IMG/VR virus record: IMGVR_UViG_3300042446_000499 | Coordinates: 1 to 64,000 of that record | Length of the DNA stretch: 64,000 bases | Strand: one strand, 5' to 3' | From: a virus | Part shown: piece by piece, positions 49,366 through 57,200 of the stretch | Numbering within the stretch: the stretch's first letter is position 1 | How the letters are laid out: the number at the start of each line of letters is the position of its first letter | Position numbers and translations under genes: made by a program | The notes under the pieces: generated by a model | Database searches by the model: none | What the model saw: the letters and a program-made list of their open reading frames with translations, nothing else | What the model was told of the DNA's origin: nothing

Positions 49366-49580
49366 TGGGTGGGCACAGAGACGATGGAACGTTCGCAGAG
49401 GACAAATCCAAAGGACGTAGTTTAGATAAAACTACTTATTTTTCTCAATTTAACGATGATGCACCAGCAAGTGGTATGCCTCGTCCAGACCTAGACGAAG
49501 TGCTAGACCCTTGGGACCCCGAGGACATTGAGGAAGAACAAACACTTAAAGAAGAGCGTCTGAAGAAAGGACACTACTAA
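49365..49580 (+). CDS. Unknown protein, paralogous start with 50011 gene
   Basis: ATG 49365 overlaps the previous stop. The 71-residue protein begins GGHRDDGTFAEDKSKGRS, like the protein at 50011 (GGPRDDGASAEDK). The remainder is acidic, with DLDEVLDPWDPEDIEEEQ. The common start suggests duplication inside the cluster. Confidence 0.45.
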   Translation: MGGHRDDGTFAEDKSKGRSLDKTTYFSQFNDDAPASGMPRPDLDEVLDPWDPEDIEEEQTLKEERLKKGHY

Positions 49581-50011
49581 TGACTACTGACCACAGAGGT
49601 CGCCCTGTTGGGGGCAACCACCGCTCAACACCACGTGTACAGCAAGCAATTGCTAAACAAATTCAACGTGATACTAACATTAGCCTTTATGAATCAGCAG
49701 GGCTTGCATCTAATGTAATTAGAGCACATCGCCAAGGTTCCCCCCTTAGTGGACGTGGTCCAATTGAAACAGGTCCAGTACAAACAGGTCTTCGTCCATA
49801 CGTTGGTGACAAAGAATACAATGAGGTTATGGACCGTGTGGGACCAGGTGCATATGACCACGGGCGAGATGATGCATGGAGCGATACAGCCGCCAGCATT
49901 AATTACCCACATGAAGTTAACCGTGCAGTTCGTACTGAAGGTGGAACGGGTAGTTACATTGGTAAAGCCGTAAAGAACCGCCAAGGTTACGCCGAGGATG
50001 ATTCATTCTAA
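49580..50011 (+). CDS. Unknown protein, paralogue of 52375 gene
   Basis: The 143-residue protein begins TTDHRGRPVGGNHRSTPRV, closely matching the start of the protein at 52375 (GTDHKGRRIGDNHKATPRI). The middle contains LASNVIRAHRQGSPL, and both copies have a (K/V)VKNR-(Q/H)G block near the end. The pair must derive from one ancestral gene. Overlaps with both neighbours are single-base. Confidence 0.5.
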   Translation: MTTDHRGRPVGGNHRSTPRVQQAIAKQIQRDTNISLYESAGLASNVIRAHRQGSPLSGRGPIETGPVQTGLRPYVGDKEYNEVMDRVGPGAYDHGRDDAWSDTAASINYPHEVNRAVRTEGGTGSYIGKAVKNRQGYAEDDSF

Positions 50012-50226
50012 TGGGTGGACCACGTGACGACGGTGCATCCGCCGAAGACAAAGCGCACCATGAAGGTCGCAAAGTTTCACGTGCTCACATTGCACGTAGA
50101 TTTAGTCCAGGTAAGGGTCCAGGGTCCTCCTATGGTACTTGCGTAGGTTGTAATACAGAACAACCTGTTGGTATGTCAGGTCGTTGCCATGACTGTGGTA
50201 CAGAAGACTCAGGAACCGATAAGTAA
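50011..50226 (+). CDS. Small zinc-ribbon-like protein
   Basis: The 71-residue protein starts GGPRDDGASAEDKAHHEG, then a basic SRAHIARRFSPGKG. A C-terminal CVGCNTEQP and RCHDCGTED give two CxxC pairs that could bind zinc. Its N-terminus is related to the gene at 49365. Confidence 0.5.
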   Translation: MGGPRDDGASAEDKAHHEGRKVSRAHIARRFSPGKGPGSSYGTCVGCNTEQPVGMSGRCHDCGTEDSGTDK

Positions 50227-50534
50227 TGCCCCAAGTCCCCTATAAGCCTTGGCAATCCCGACAGGAAATGCTCATAGATATGTCGTTGCAAAGCGCCATT
50301 TCTGACCCTGAGACCATCAGAGCAATTCGTCCTATCGTGCCACAGCAACTCATGCCTGAAAGATTAGGTTTTTCTAAGCAAGAGATGGGAATTATGGACG
50401 TTCTAAACACCGATAGGTTTGCGCCGACTTATCGTTCTTGGGTCTCAGGCGCACCAGTAATGTTCCGTAACGGCTTTATCGCAGATGACTTCACAGGTTC
50501 TAGCCGCTATTCAATGCAAGGATTATCAACATAA
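50226..50534 (+). CDS. Unknown protein of the small-protein cluster
   Basis: The 102-residue protein has a short helical start (SRQEMLIDMSLQSAI), PETIRAIRPIVPQQLMP, then LGFSKQEMGIMDVLN and a Gly/Ser/Phe-rich end. No family recognised. It precedes the long Gly/Pro/Ala-rich gene by a TAATG overlap. Confidence 0.45.
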   Translation: MPQVPYKPWQSRQEMLIDMSLQSAISDPETIRAIRPIVPQQLMPERLGFSKQEMGIMDVLNTDRFAPTYRSWVSGAPVMFRNGFIADDFTGSSRYSMQGLST

Positions 50535-52027
50535 TGCCAGTAAATGATTACCGCCAAGACCAAGCACAACAAACGTTTGATGCTCAACAACAACAAGGTG
50601 CTCGTCAACGTACGTTTGGCTTCCAAACAGGATTAGGAACACAAGCACCAACAGGTGCCGCACCTACTGCTGGACCAGTTGGCTCTATGGGACCACGCCA
50701 AGGACCAAACACAGGTGCAACACCAAACTACGGTATCCCTGCACAGACAAATTATGGTGCAGGCAATAGTTCAGGTCGTTCAGGCACCATGCCTACAGGT
50801 GGAAGCACCAGTTCTATGTCTCAAGCATGGGGTGGTTCTGGTGGAAACGCACAGCAATCCATTACACAGCCAGCAGGCAGTCGTGCACTTCGCCGTGGTT
50901 CTACCGTTCAACAACAAAATGTTGGAAATACTTACCGTTCCTACAGCATGGGTAACGATGATTTTAGTAACAATAACTTTGGCGATGTGCTTGGTGCAGG
51001 TGCTCAACAAGACAAGCGTGTCCAATCAAGTGTTATCCAAACTGGTGGAAACTCTGTTACCCAAGACGCCAGTGGTGGCGCTGGTGGTCGTACAGGAAAC
51101 GGTGGAGCCGCTCCTGGTGGTGCAGGTGGAGCAGGAGGTGGAGCAGCCGCTCCAGCCGCTCCAAAACGTGCTCGTACAGGTGGGCGTGTTGCTGGTCAAG
51201 TATCTGACACCCCAGGCGCTCAAGCCGCACGTACTCGCCGTGCAAACAGCAAAGCCGCTGGTGGCGCTGGTGGCGCTGGTGGCGCTGGTGGCAAAGGTGG
51301 AAACAGTGGAGCAGCACCAGGTGGCGCAGGTGGGCAGAACACCGCCACAGTAGGTGACCAAATCAGCGTTGATTTTGGAGCACCTTCATTTGCTACAAAA
51401 AACCCGAAAGCACCAGCACCAACTGGAGACGTAAGTGTTAATTCTGGTAATAGAACAATTTCTCAAAAAGGTAAAGACCTTTCTGCGTCCCAGTCGGATG
51501 ATAGTAGTACAAAAACCACAACTACAAATACGACTAATCCTCCTCCAGCGCCCCCTGCCGCACCTCCAGCAGGTGGTGCCACACCAACTACTCCTCCACC
51601 TCCAGCAGGTGGCGGTACGCCAGCACCAGCAACTCCTAAAAAGAGTGGAGCACCTGCTACGCCAGCCGCTCCAGCGCCTGCGCCACGTACACAGGCACCT
51701 TCACCTAGACCAACTGCTGCTCCTGGACCAACTCCAGCAGGTCCTCAAGCACAAGTAACAGGACCTGCTACAGCAGGACCACCACAAGTTCAACCAGCCG
51801 CTCCAGCACCTGCACCTGCTAAAGCAACTCCTGCACCAGCGGCGGCTCCAGCCGCAAAGACAGCACCAGCCGCAAAGCCTGTTGCTAAAAAAGAAGCAGT
51901 TAAAAAAGCAGCCACTAAAAAAGTAGATGCTGCTGTTAAAGAAACACCAGCACCTGCTAAAGAAACTCCTGCAAAGAAGGAACCTGCAAAGAAAGCGGCG
52001 GCTCCTAAGAAAGACCCAAAAGCGTAG
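50534..52027 (+). CDS. Long Gly/Pro/Ala-rich disordered protein with Lys-rich tail
   Basis: The 497-residue protein has Gln/Asn/Gly at the start, then a Gly/Ala region (GGAGGAGGK units), a Thr/Asn stretch, a Pro-rich region (PPPAPPAAPPAGG) and a Lys/Ala/Pro C-terminus with KKxxxKK repeats. Nothing suggests a compact enzyme. The histone H1-like tail may bind DNA or RNA. The zero frame ends at TAG 52025-52027, directly after a CCCAAAA slippery heptamer, so a longer -1 form is likely. Confidence 0.6.
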   Translation: MPVNDYRQDQAQQTFDAQQQQGARQRTFGFQTGLGTQAPTGAAPTAGPVGSMGPRQGPNTGATPNYGIPAQTNYGAGNSSGRSGTMPTGGSTSSMSQAWGGSGGNAQQSITQPAGSRALRRGSTVQQQNVGNTYRSYSMGNDDFSNNNFGDVLGAGAQQDKRVQSSVIQTGGNSVTQDASGGAGGRTGNGGAAPGGAGGAGGGAAAPAAPKRARTGGRVAGQVSDTPGAQAARTRRANSKAAGGAGGAGGAGGKGGNSGAAPGGAGGQNTATVGDQISVDFGAPSFATKNPKAPAPTGDVSVNSGNRTISQKGKDLSASQSDDSSTKTTTTNTTNPPPAPPAAPPAGGATPTTPPPPAGGGTPAPATPKKSGAPATPAAPAPAPRTQAPSPRPTAAPGPTPAGPQAQVTGPATAGPPQVQPAAPAPAPAKATPAPAAAPAAKTAPAAKPVAKKEAVKKAATKKVDAAVKETPAPAKETPAKKEPAKKAAAPKKDPKA

Positions 52028-52049
52028 AGGAGTCTCCTAAAGAGGCTCC
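52015..52049 (+). promoter_or_regulatory. Candidate programmed -1 frameshift signal
   Basis: The zero frame reads GAC CCA AAA GCG TAG. The heptamer C-CCA-AAA (52015-52021) fits X-XXY-YYZ. After a 7-base spacer, GGAGTCTC (52029-52036) pairs with GAGGCTCC (52042-52049), 8 pairs with one G-U, around CTAAA. Heptamer, spacer and stem are the standard layout. Shifting adds 44 residues that continue the Lys/Glu/Pro style. Confidence 0.65.
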
Positions 52050-52155
52050 AAAAGCACCCATGGAGATGGACGTAAGACCAAATCCACAAGGCGTCAATGA
52101 ACGCCACGTAAAAGTCGGAGACCAATGGGTCCCATTATCAAAGTATAATAAATGA
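52022..52155 (+). CDS. -1 frame C-terminal extension of the disordered protein
   Basis: After the CCCAAAA heptamer the -1 frame is open to TGA 52153-52155. It encodes 44 residues: SVEESPKEAPKAPMEMDV, then RPNPQGVNERHVKVGDQWV and PLSKYNK. The first part continues the K-E-A-P composition of the zero-frame tail, and the last part looks like a short folded motif. An independent start at ATG 52060 is possible but has a poor ribosome site. Confidence 0.5.
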
Positions 52156-52167
52156 TAGGATTATAGT

Positions 52168-52365
52168 ATGGCAGTTAATGATTCCCGTTCCATGAATATG
52201 GACCTCATCCGTGGCGCAGGCGACGGAAAATTCAAATCTCTCACCCCAAGTCGTGGTGGAGAAGTTGACCCAACCTCAGCAACAATTCGTAAGGAACAGT
52301 TGCAAATTCAATATAATGTTCAGACGTCACCAGACTTTCCGAACTATGAAACACACTTGCGATAG
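52168..52365 (+). CDS. Unknown small protein (65 aa)
   Basis: The polar product has MDLIRGAGDGKFKSLTPSRG, then RKEQLQIQYNVQTSPDFPN. A perfect TATAAT at 52144-52149 lies upstream, but no -35 is apparent. A ribosome site is weak (AGGAT). It looks partly disordered and is not recognised. Confidence 0.4.
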   Translation: MAVNDSRSMNMDLIRGAGDGKFKSLTPSRGGEVDPTSATIRKEQLQIQYNVQTSPDFPNYETHLR

Positions 52366-52374
52366 GAGCAACTG

Positions 52375-52752
52375 ATGGGAACAGACCACAAAGGACGCCG
52401 TATCGGTGACAACCATAAAGCAACGCCACGCATTTCTCAAATGCTTGCGTACAAAATGGGTTATGACCCTAAATTTTTAGGTGGCGCTATTCCAGAAGAA
52501 TACCGTGAAGAAACTGCTCAAAATTTGATTGATTCACACCGTGCTGGTGTGGGAAGAGGTCGTGGTGGTTCTAACGCAACACCATTGATTTCAGATGTTG
52601 TTAAAAATCGTCACGGTATTGTAGATGGTATTGCTGAAGAAAGGTACCAACGTGCCTGGAATGTGACAAGCCCACGAGAAGAATGGGGCAATGATGATGG
52701 CAGGAATTCTTATTTGTTTGACCACCCTGATGACCCACCACGAGGGTACTAG
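52375..52752 (+). CDS. Unknown protein, paralogue of 49580 gene
   Basis: The 125-residue protein starts GTDHKGRRIGDNHKATPRIS, related to 49580. A helical part (REETAQNLIDSHRAGVGR) and VVKNRHGIVDGIAEERYQRA follow. Its ribosome site is AGGAGC at 52363-52368. It ends the small-protein cluster just before a hairpin at 52773. Confidence 0.5.
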   Translation: MGTDHKGRRIGDNHKATPRISQMLAYKMGYDPKFLGGAIPEEYREETAQNLIDSHRAGVGRGRGGSNATPLISDVVKNRHGIVDGIAEERYQRAWNVTSPREEWGNDDGRNSYLFDHPDDPPRGY

Positions 52753-52772
52753 ACAACCTACTTAATTGTCCT

Positions 52773-52789
52773 GTAGGCTGAGAGCCTAC
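52773..52789 (+). other. Perfect 7-bp hairpin ahead of the next ribosome site
   Basis: GTAGGCT (52773-52779) and AGCCTAC (52783-52789) form a 7-bp stem with a GAG loop. The ribosome site AAGGAG begins 2 bases later (52791). It may be an operon boundary, a weak terminator or a structure that exposes or hides that ribosome site. No U-tract. Confidence 0.45.
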
Positions 52790-52802
52790 CAAGGAGTATA
52801 AA

Positions 52803-53270
52803 ATGGCTGAAACAGGTTTTGACCGTATCCTCGTTTGCAAACATCATGGTGTTATGTACAAGATGCGTCCTTATGATGGACCACCTGAGTATGACCAAGA
52901 ACTTATTGAGTTGTGCAATCGTCACAATGCTCAGTTCCCTGACTCAGATAAATGTCGTGCAACCATCTACCGAACAGACCCAGAGACGGCTAGTAAATTG
53001 GATATGGAGTCAGCACTTACAAAAGAGTTGTCTGACCATGACGTGTACATCAAAGATTACCGTGATGACTTAAAGGTTGAAGCCCTGAAATGTTTTAACC
53101 AGCACAATCGCCCTAGTGATGGTTGCCCTGATTGGTGCATTGAGGCTAAAACTATTGGTCGCAAGATTGGTGTTCCGCCAGAGAAGCGCCAGTATCTCTG
53201 CATGTATTGCCCTGCTGGTGCACACGTTGCACACATTGAACGTAAGGCTATGGGGCTTTACGACCAATGA
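52803..53270 (+). CDS. Cysteine-containing protein, zinc binding likely
   Basis: The 155-residue protein has scattered cysteines: RILVCKHHGVMY, ELCNRHNAQFPDSDKCRATI, and near the end DGCPDWCIEAKTIG, YLCMYCPAGAHVAH. This suggests one or two zinc sites. It follows AAGGAG and overlaps the next gene (ATGA). No family recognised. Confidence 0.5.
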   Translation: MAETGFDRILVCKHHGVMYKMRPYDGPPEYDQELIELCNRHNAQFPDSDKCRATIYRTDPETASKLDMESALTKELSDHDVYIKDYRDDLKVEALKCFNQHNRPSDGCPDWCIEAKTIGRKIGVPPEKRQYLCMYCPAGAHVAHIERKAMGLYDQ

Positions 53271-53758
53271 TTTTTATTACCTTTGATACTCTTGCTAGCC
53301 CAGCAGAGTCATTGGGCGCAAGACAACCCCGTCCTGAAACACGTCGTTTGTGGAGTGCTTTATTTCCTCATTACCATGGGCGCATTGTGGTTATTGCAGA
53401 TGGCATCCCTCGGGATGGTATTAACGGTGAAGAAATTCTTAAAGAATGGTTAAAGCGTGAAGGGTTTAAAGCAACTTCTGTAGATATTTCTAGCGAGAAG
53501 AGTTCTGAAGTTGTGTATGACCGAGTCATGGCTCTTGCGTCAGTATTTGGAAAACCTCATTGGTTCATTGACACCAACCCTGAATCTATTGCTAAAGTGG
53601 CTCGCTACGGCATACCTACACTTTTAATGACCATTCCACATACCATTCGTCCTGAATGGGATAAAGGTCGGGAAATCAAAGGTTGGGATACGCTTGTAGA
53701 AGAAATCAATAAGCAAGAAATGGCTAAAAAAGAAAGAAGTTGGGGCGACATTGAGTGA
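53267..53758 (+). CDS. HAD-like phosphatase-type protein
   Basis: The 163-residue protein begins MIFITFDTLASP and has GRIVVIADGIPRDG, WFIDTNPESIAKVARYGI then TLLMTIPHTIRPEW. The series of strands with aspartates, the last being FIDTNP, resembles HAD-like phage proteins, but the classical DxD is reduced to FDT. Possible nucleotide phosphatase; catalytic competence is uncertain. Confidence 0.45.
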   Translation: MIFITFDTLASPAESLGARQPRPETRRLWSALFPHYHGRIVVIADGIPRDGINGEEILKEWLKREGFKATSVDISSEKSSEVVYDRVMALASVFGKPHWFIDTNPESIAKVARYGIPTLLMTIPHTIRPEWDKGREIKGWDTLVEEINKQEMAKKERSWGDIE

Positions 53759-53759
53759 C

Positions 53760-53990
53760 ATGACGTTTGAAGAATGGTATCAAATTGGGATGGATAAGAG
53801 TTTCTGTGGTCCACCTATATGTGTAGAACACGATGGATACCCAAGCACAGAAGATGAAGACGCATGGTGCGAAGAGAATGGTGAGATGCCTTGTTTCTCC
53901 ATGGTTCGCCTATACGCCGATGACCTTGAACGCCTACTTGTAGAGCAGAACCACTCCCCTTCGGTGTGGCGCAGAGTTGGCTGGGAATGA
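53760..53990 (+). CDS. Unknown acidic protein (76 aa)
   Basis: ATG 53760 lies 1 base after the preceding stop; an upstream TTG is unlikely. The product is acidic with Cys and Trp: FEEWYQIGMDKSFCGPPIC, EHDGYPSTEDEDAWCEENG, MVRLYADDLERLLVEQNHS. It may bind metal through the cysteines. Not recognised. Confidence 0.45.
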   Translation: MTFEEWYQIGMDKSFCGPPICVEHDGYPSTEDEDAWCEENGEMPCFSMVRLYADDLERLLVEQNHSPSVWRRVGWE

Positions 53991-55423
53991 AAATATACTT
54001 TGGTGGTGCTGAGAAAGGCTCTTACCGAAACATGCTGTTATCCGCAGGGGTAACTCGTTTTGGTATCAATCTGACTCATCTCCCTGTCCCAAAGAAAAAA
54101 GAACAAGACCTTGGCACCATGTTCAATGGTGGAGAGGTTCTTCTTTATGTTTCTGAGACAGACGAAGACATCGCTAAGTACGATACTTTTATTCGTCAGC
54201 ATGCTGACAACCTCAGTATTGTCATTGGACAGCCCCAGTACGATGGTGCATGGCTTGGAGAAAAGTACGTTCCTATCTGGAATGACCCCGAAGACCTTGA
54301 GAGGTTGGCATGGTTGTGCCAGCGACATGGCAAGGTTGCTATCTCTGACAAGGCTATTAACGGTAAGAACCTAAACCGAATCAAGCAGTTGTCAACCCGA
54401 TGGGGCACCCACCTCATTGGTCTCACATCTAAGCCTGACTTGATTGAAAGCATTGCTTGGGACTCCGTTGTGGTGGTCTCATGGACGTCTGTCATCCGCT
54501 ATGGCGAGACACAGGTGTGGGATGGGCATGGGCTACGCAGGTACCCAGCACAACAAAAAGACTCTGCTCGTAAGAAACATCGTGCCGATATTATTCGCCT
54601 TGGTATTGACATTGACGCAGTCATGGAAGACGAAGTGTCTGCCGTTGGTTCGCTTGCTATTGAGTCTTGGAAGCAATGGGAAACTAAAACATTTGGGGGC
54701 TATGACCACATGCAAGACGATGATGAGCAAGAATTTGGTACCCCTAAAAACGGGGACATAATTGCTACCAACCCTAATACCCCTGATGCAGGAAACGTGG
54801 TTCCTAGGGGTACAAGTATTGCTACCAACGTGCCTGAGAAGCGGCACGAGGGTAACCGTGTATTGCTACCAGTAATGGGTGTAGAGAACATTACCTCTAT
54901 GGGGTCGCAAAGCCTTGATAGAGAAGGGGAATCTATTGAAATTGCCCCTGAAATAACCCCCCTGCTTAGGTACAATGCGAACCCTTTACGACAGTGTAAT
55001 AATTGCTACTTATCCTCACGTTGTCCCTCATTTCAAGAAAATACTGAGTGTGCGTTTTCTTTGCCGATTGAGATTCGGACTAAAGACCAACTTAGTGCCG
55101 CAATGAGGGCGCTTGTAGAGATGCAAGTGGGTCGTGTGATGTTCGCTAGGTTTGCTGAAGAGATGGAAGGGCAAGGTCTTGACCCGTCTCTGTCGGCTGA
55201 AATGGACAGAGTGTTTGCCCTTGTAGAGAAGATGCGAAACATCTCAGACAACCGAGAGATGGTCAGTCTCAAGGTAGAAGCAAGTGGCTCCAGTGGCGTA
55301 CTGTCCCGACTGTTTGGACAAAAGGCTGGGGAGCATGCTCGCCAACTCCCCAACGGTGGATTTGACAGTGGACAAACCGACGCCCTTTACGCAGACATAA
55401 TTGATTTATCTGAAGAGAGTTGA
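53987..55423 (+). CDS. Large unknown protein with TIM-barrel-like start and C-terminal cysteine cluster
   Basis: ATG 53987 overlaps the previous stop (ATGA). The 478-residue protein starts MKIYFGGAEKGSYRNMLLSA and continues with alternating strands and helices (GVTRFGINLTHLP, LSIVIGQPQYDGAWLGEKYV, DSVVVVSWTSVIRYGET) to about residue 240, suggesting a barrel fold. After a Pro/Asn linker there is RQCNNCYLSSRCPSF followed by another Cys, then helices. The cluster may hold iron-sulfur or zinc. I recognise similar actinophage proteins but know no function. Confidence 0.5.
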   Translation: MKIYFGGAEKGSYRNMLLSAGVTRFGINLTHLPVPKKKEQDLGTMFNGGEVLLYVSETDEDIAKYDTFIRQHADNLSIVIGQPQYDGAWLGEKYVPIWNDPEDLERLAWLCQRHGKVAISDKAINGKNLNRIKQLSTRWGTHLIGLTSKPDLIESIAWDSVVVVSWTSVIRYGETQVWDGHGLRRYPAQQKDSARKKHRADIIRLGIDIDAVMEDEVSAVGSLAIESWKQWETKTFGGYDHMQDDDEQEFGTPKNGDIIATNPNTPDAGNVVPRGTSIATNVPEKRHEGNRVLLPVMGVENITSMGSQSLDREGESIEIAPEITPLLRYNANPLRQCNNCYLSSRCPSFQENTECAFSLPIEIRTKDQLSAAMRALVEMQVGRVMFARFAEEMEGQGLDPSLSAEMDRVFALVEKMRNISDNREMVSLKVEASGSSGVLSRLFGQKAGEHARQLPNGGFDSGQTDALYADIIDLSEES

Positions 55424-55449
55424 CAAGTCCCCAAATAAGGACATAGACT
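55420..55449 (+). promoter_or_regulatory. Candidate promoter, possibly leaderless
   Basis: TTGACA (55420-55425) overlaps the stop region of the previous gene. TAGACT (55444-55449) follows after 18 bases and matches TATAAT at four positions. Transcription would begin about 55456, exactly the ATG of the dehydratase gene, giving a leaderless message. Leaderless mRNAs are common in actinobacteria. No ribosome site is seen upstream of that ATG. Confidence 0.45.
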
Positions 55450-55455
55450 CCGTAC

Positions 55456-56472
55456 ATGTCTAAACATGTACTAGTAACTGGCGGTTGTGGTTTTGCAGGT
55501 CACCATCTTATTGAACACCTCCTCGTCAACACCGATTGGGAAATCACGATAGTTGATTCCCTTACCTATGCAGGACGGGTTGACCGCTTAACGGACATCA
55601 ATGGGTATGACCCCAAGCGTGTTCACATTATGTGGCATGACCTACGCTCCCCGATGCCTCCAAACACCCCTGATGTAAATTATGTTCTACACCTTGCGGC
55701 TGAGTCGCATGTGGATAGGTCAATTACCAATCCAGTTCCTTTTATTTTGAACAACATCATGGCAACCACCAACCTTGTGGAGTGGGCACGTCACCAAGAC
55801 AACCTAGAACACTTTATTCAGATTTCTACTGATGAGGTGTATGGTCCTGCCCCTGAAGGTTACGCACACCGTGAGTGGATTGACCCCATGCTTCCATCTA
55901 ACCCATATGCGGCTAGCAAGGTTGGGCAAGAGGCTGTTGCTATCTCTTACTGGCGCACATACGGTCTCCCCCTGACTATTACTAACACTATGAACTTGTA
56001 TGGGGAACGTCAAGACATTGAGAAGTTTGTTCCTAAGACCATGAAGGCACTACTTGCAGGAGACAAAGTTATTTTGCATGGTCGGGAAGCAAAACATGGG
56101 TTTGTGTATTCATCACGACATTGGCTACATGCTCGTAACCATGCTGATGCTTTGCTTTGGCTCTTGCGTGAAACAACCCCTTACGTATACGGAACCAGCC
56201 CTGTCTTTCCTCAACTTCCAAATCGTTGGCACGTGGCTGGTGAAGAACGCAACGTACTAGAAATGACATATGAAATTGCCAAAACACTTGGTGTTAAAAA
56301 CATTAATCATGAGAACGTTGATTACCACTCAAGTCGCCCAGGTCATGACCACCGTTACGCACTGGACAACAGCAAAATTATGAACGCTGGATGGAAACCT
56401 CCGTACAGCCTTGAAGAGGCACTGACAAAAGCAGTGGAATGGACAATGGAGAACCAAAAATGGGTGAAATGA
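55456..56472 (+). CDS. dTDP-glucose 4,6-dehydratase-like enzyme
   Basis: The 338-residue protein is a short-chain dehydrogenase of the RmlB type: nucleotide-binding VLVTGGCGFAGHHLIEHLL (GGCGFAGHH 9-17), LHLAAESHVDRSI, ISTDEVYG (125-130), PYAASKVGQE (Tyr151, Lys155), and the RPGHDHRYALDNSK ending. It would form a 4-keto-6-deoxy sugar nucleotide from dTDP-glucose. Near a glycosyltransferase, it may help modify host wall glycans or phage DNA. RmlB substrate specificity is inferred. Confidence 0.85.
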   Translation: MSKHVLVTGGCGFAGHHLIEHLLVNTDWEITIVDSLTYAGRVDRLTDINGYDPKRVHIMWHDLRSPMPPNTPDVNYVLHLAAESHVDRSITNPVPFILNNIMATTNLVEWARHQDNLEHFIQISTDEVYGPAPEGYAHREWIDPMLPSNPYAASKVGQEAVAISYWRTYGLPLTITNTMNLYGERQDIEKFVPKTMKALLAGDKVILHGREAKHGFVYSSRHWLHARNHADALLWLLRETTPYVYGTSPVFPQLPNRWHVAGEERNVLEMTYEIAKTLGVKNINHENVDYHSSRPGHDHRYALDNSKIMNAGWKPPYSLEEALTKAVEWTMENQKWVK

Positions 56473-57200
56473 TTACCGACATTGGCATGGACATGGATGG
56501 GGTTGTTTACCCCTTTGTCAATGCTTTCAAAAGTTATTGTGCTGAACGTCAAGGAAAGTTGTTTCTTCCTGAGCCAACAAGTTGGCATTTCTATGAAGAC
56601 TGGGACATGGATGAACACACATTTCATGAATGGGTAGAAGACGCCGCTACAAACTACGAAGTGTTCTCTTCTCAAAAACCCTACGCAGGGGTAACAGATG
56701 CATGGAATGAACTACGTGCTATGGGTATCAAAATCCACGTCCTCACCGCACGTCCTCAAGCCGCATGGGAGCAAACGGCTAAGTGGCTGACTGCACAAGG
56801 TTTGGTTGCTGACAGTCTGCACTTTAACCCCACAAAAGGCTTTCTCACAAAGATTGCAAAAGGTCAAGCACTTATTATTGACGACCATGTCCAGTATTAC
56901 GATGAAGCAGAAAAGAATGACATCATTCCTGTTCTTATGACTCGTGCATGGAACACACATAAAGAAGACGCAACACGTGTAAATAACTTGTCTGAATTAG
57001 TATCCCTCATACGTGGTTACAACCTTGTAAAGAAAACTGAAAAGACTTCTATGTCTAAGAAATTAGCAACGTACTACAAAGAAGAAAAGCCATCTCCATA
57101 CATGAAAAAATTGCATGAACGGTACCCAGTAGAACCTCATAAGAAACCAGAACCAATTTGGACGTACCCAACAAAAGACGATGGGGTTTGGCGAAACTAA
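56460..57200 (+). CDS. HAD-superfamily 5'-nucleotidase-like protein
   Basis: ATG 56460 has GGAG 8 bases upstream; ATG 56469 is an alternative. The 246-residue protein starts DIGMDMDGVVYPFV (D11, D13). IHVLTARPQAAWEQTAKWL and ALIIDDHVQYYDEA supply the other HAD motifs. A basic C-terminal extension (KKTEKTSMSKKLATYYKE) is unusual. Phage enzymes of this type dephosphorylate nucleotides and adjust pools. Confidence 0.75.
   Translation: MGEMITDIGMDMDGVVYPFVNAFKSYCAERQGKLFLPEPTSWHFYEDWDMDEHTFHEWVEDAATNYEVFSSQKPYAGVTDAWNELRAMGIKIHVLTARPQAAWEQTAKWLTAQGLVADSLHFNPTKGFLTKIAKGQALIIDDHVQYYDEAEKNDIIPVLMTRAWNTHKEDATRVNNLSELVSLIRGYNLVKKTEKTSMSKKLATYYKEEKPSPYMKKLHERYPVEPHKKPEPIWTYPTKDDGVWRN

Noticed and set aside
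50655-51353. 232-codon plus frame inside the Gly/Pro/Ala-rich gene
   Set aside because: The Gln/Leu/Val-rich sequence is an out-of-frame reading of repetitive GC-biased codons; the main frame has clean overlaps with both neighbours.
52144-52149. Perfect TATAAT as a promoter before the 52168 gene
   Set aside because: No recognisable -35 at 16-18 bases, and it lies inside the -1 frame extension; kept only as a note.
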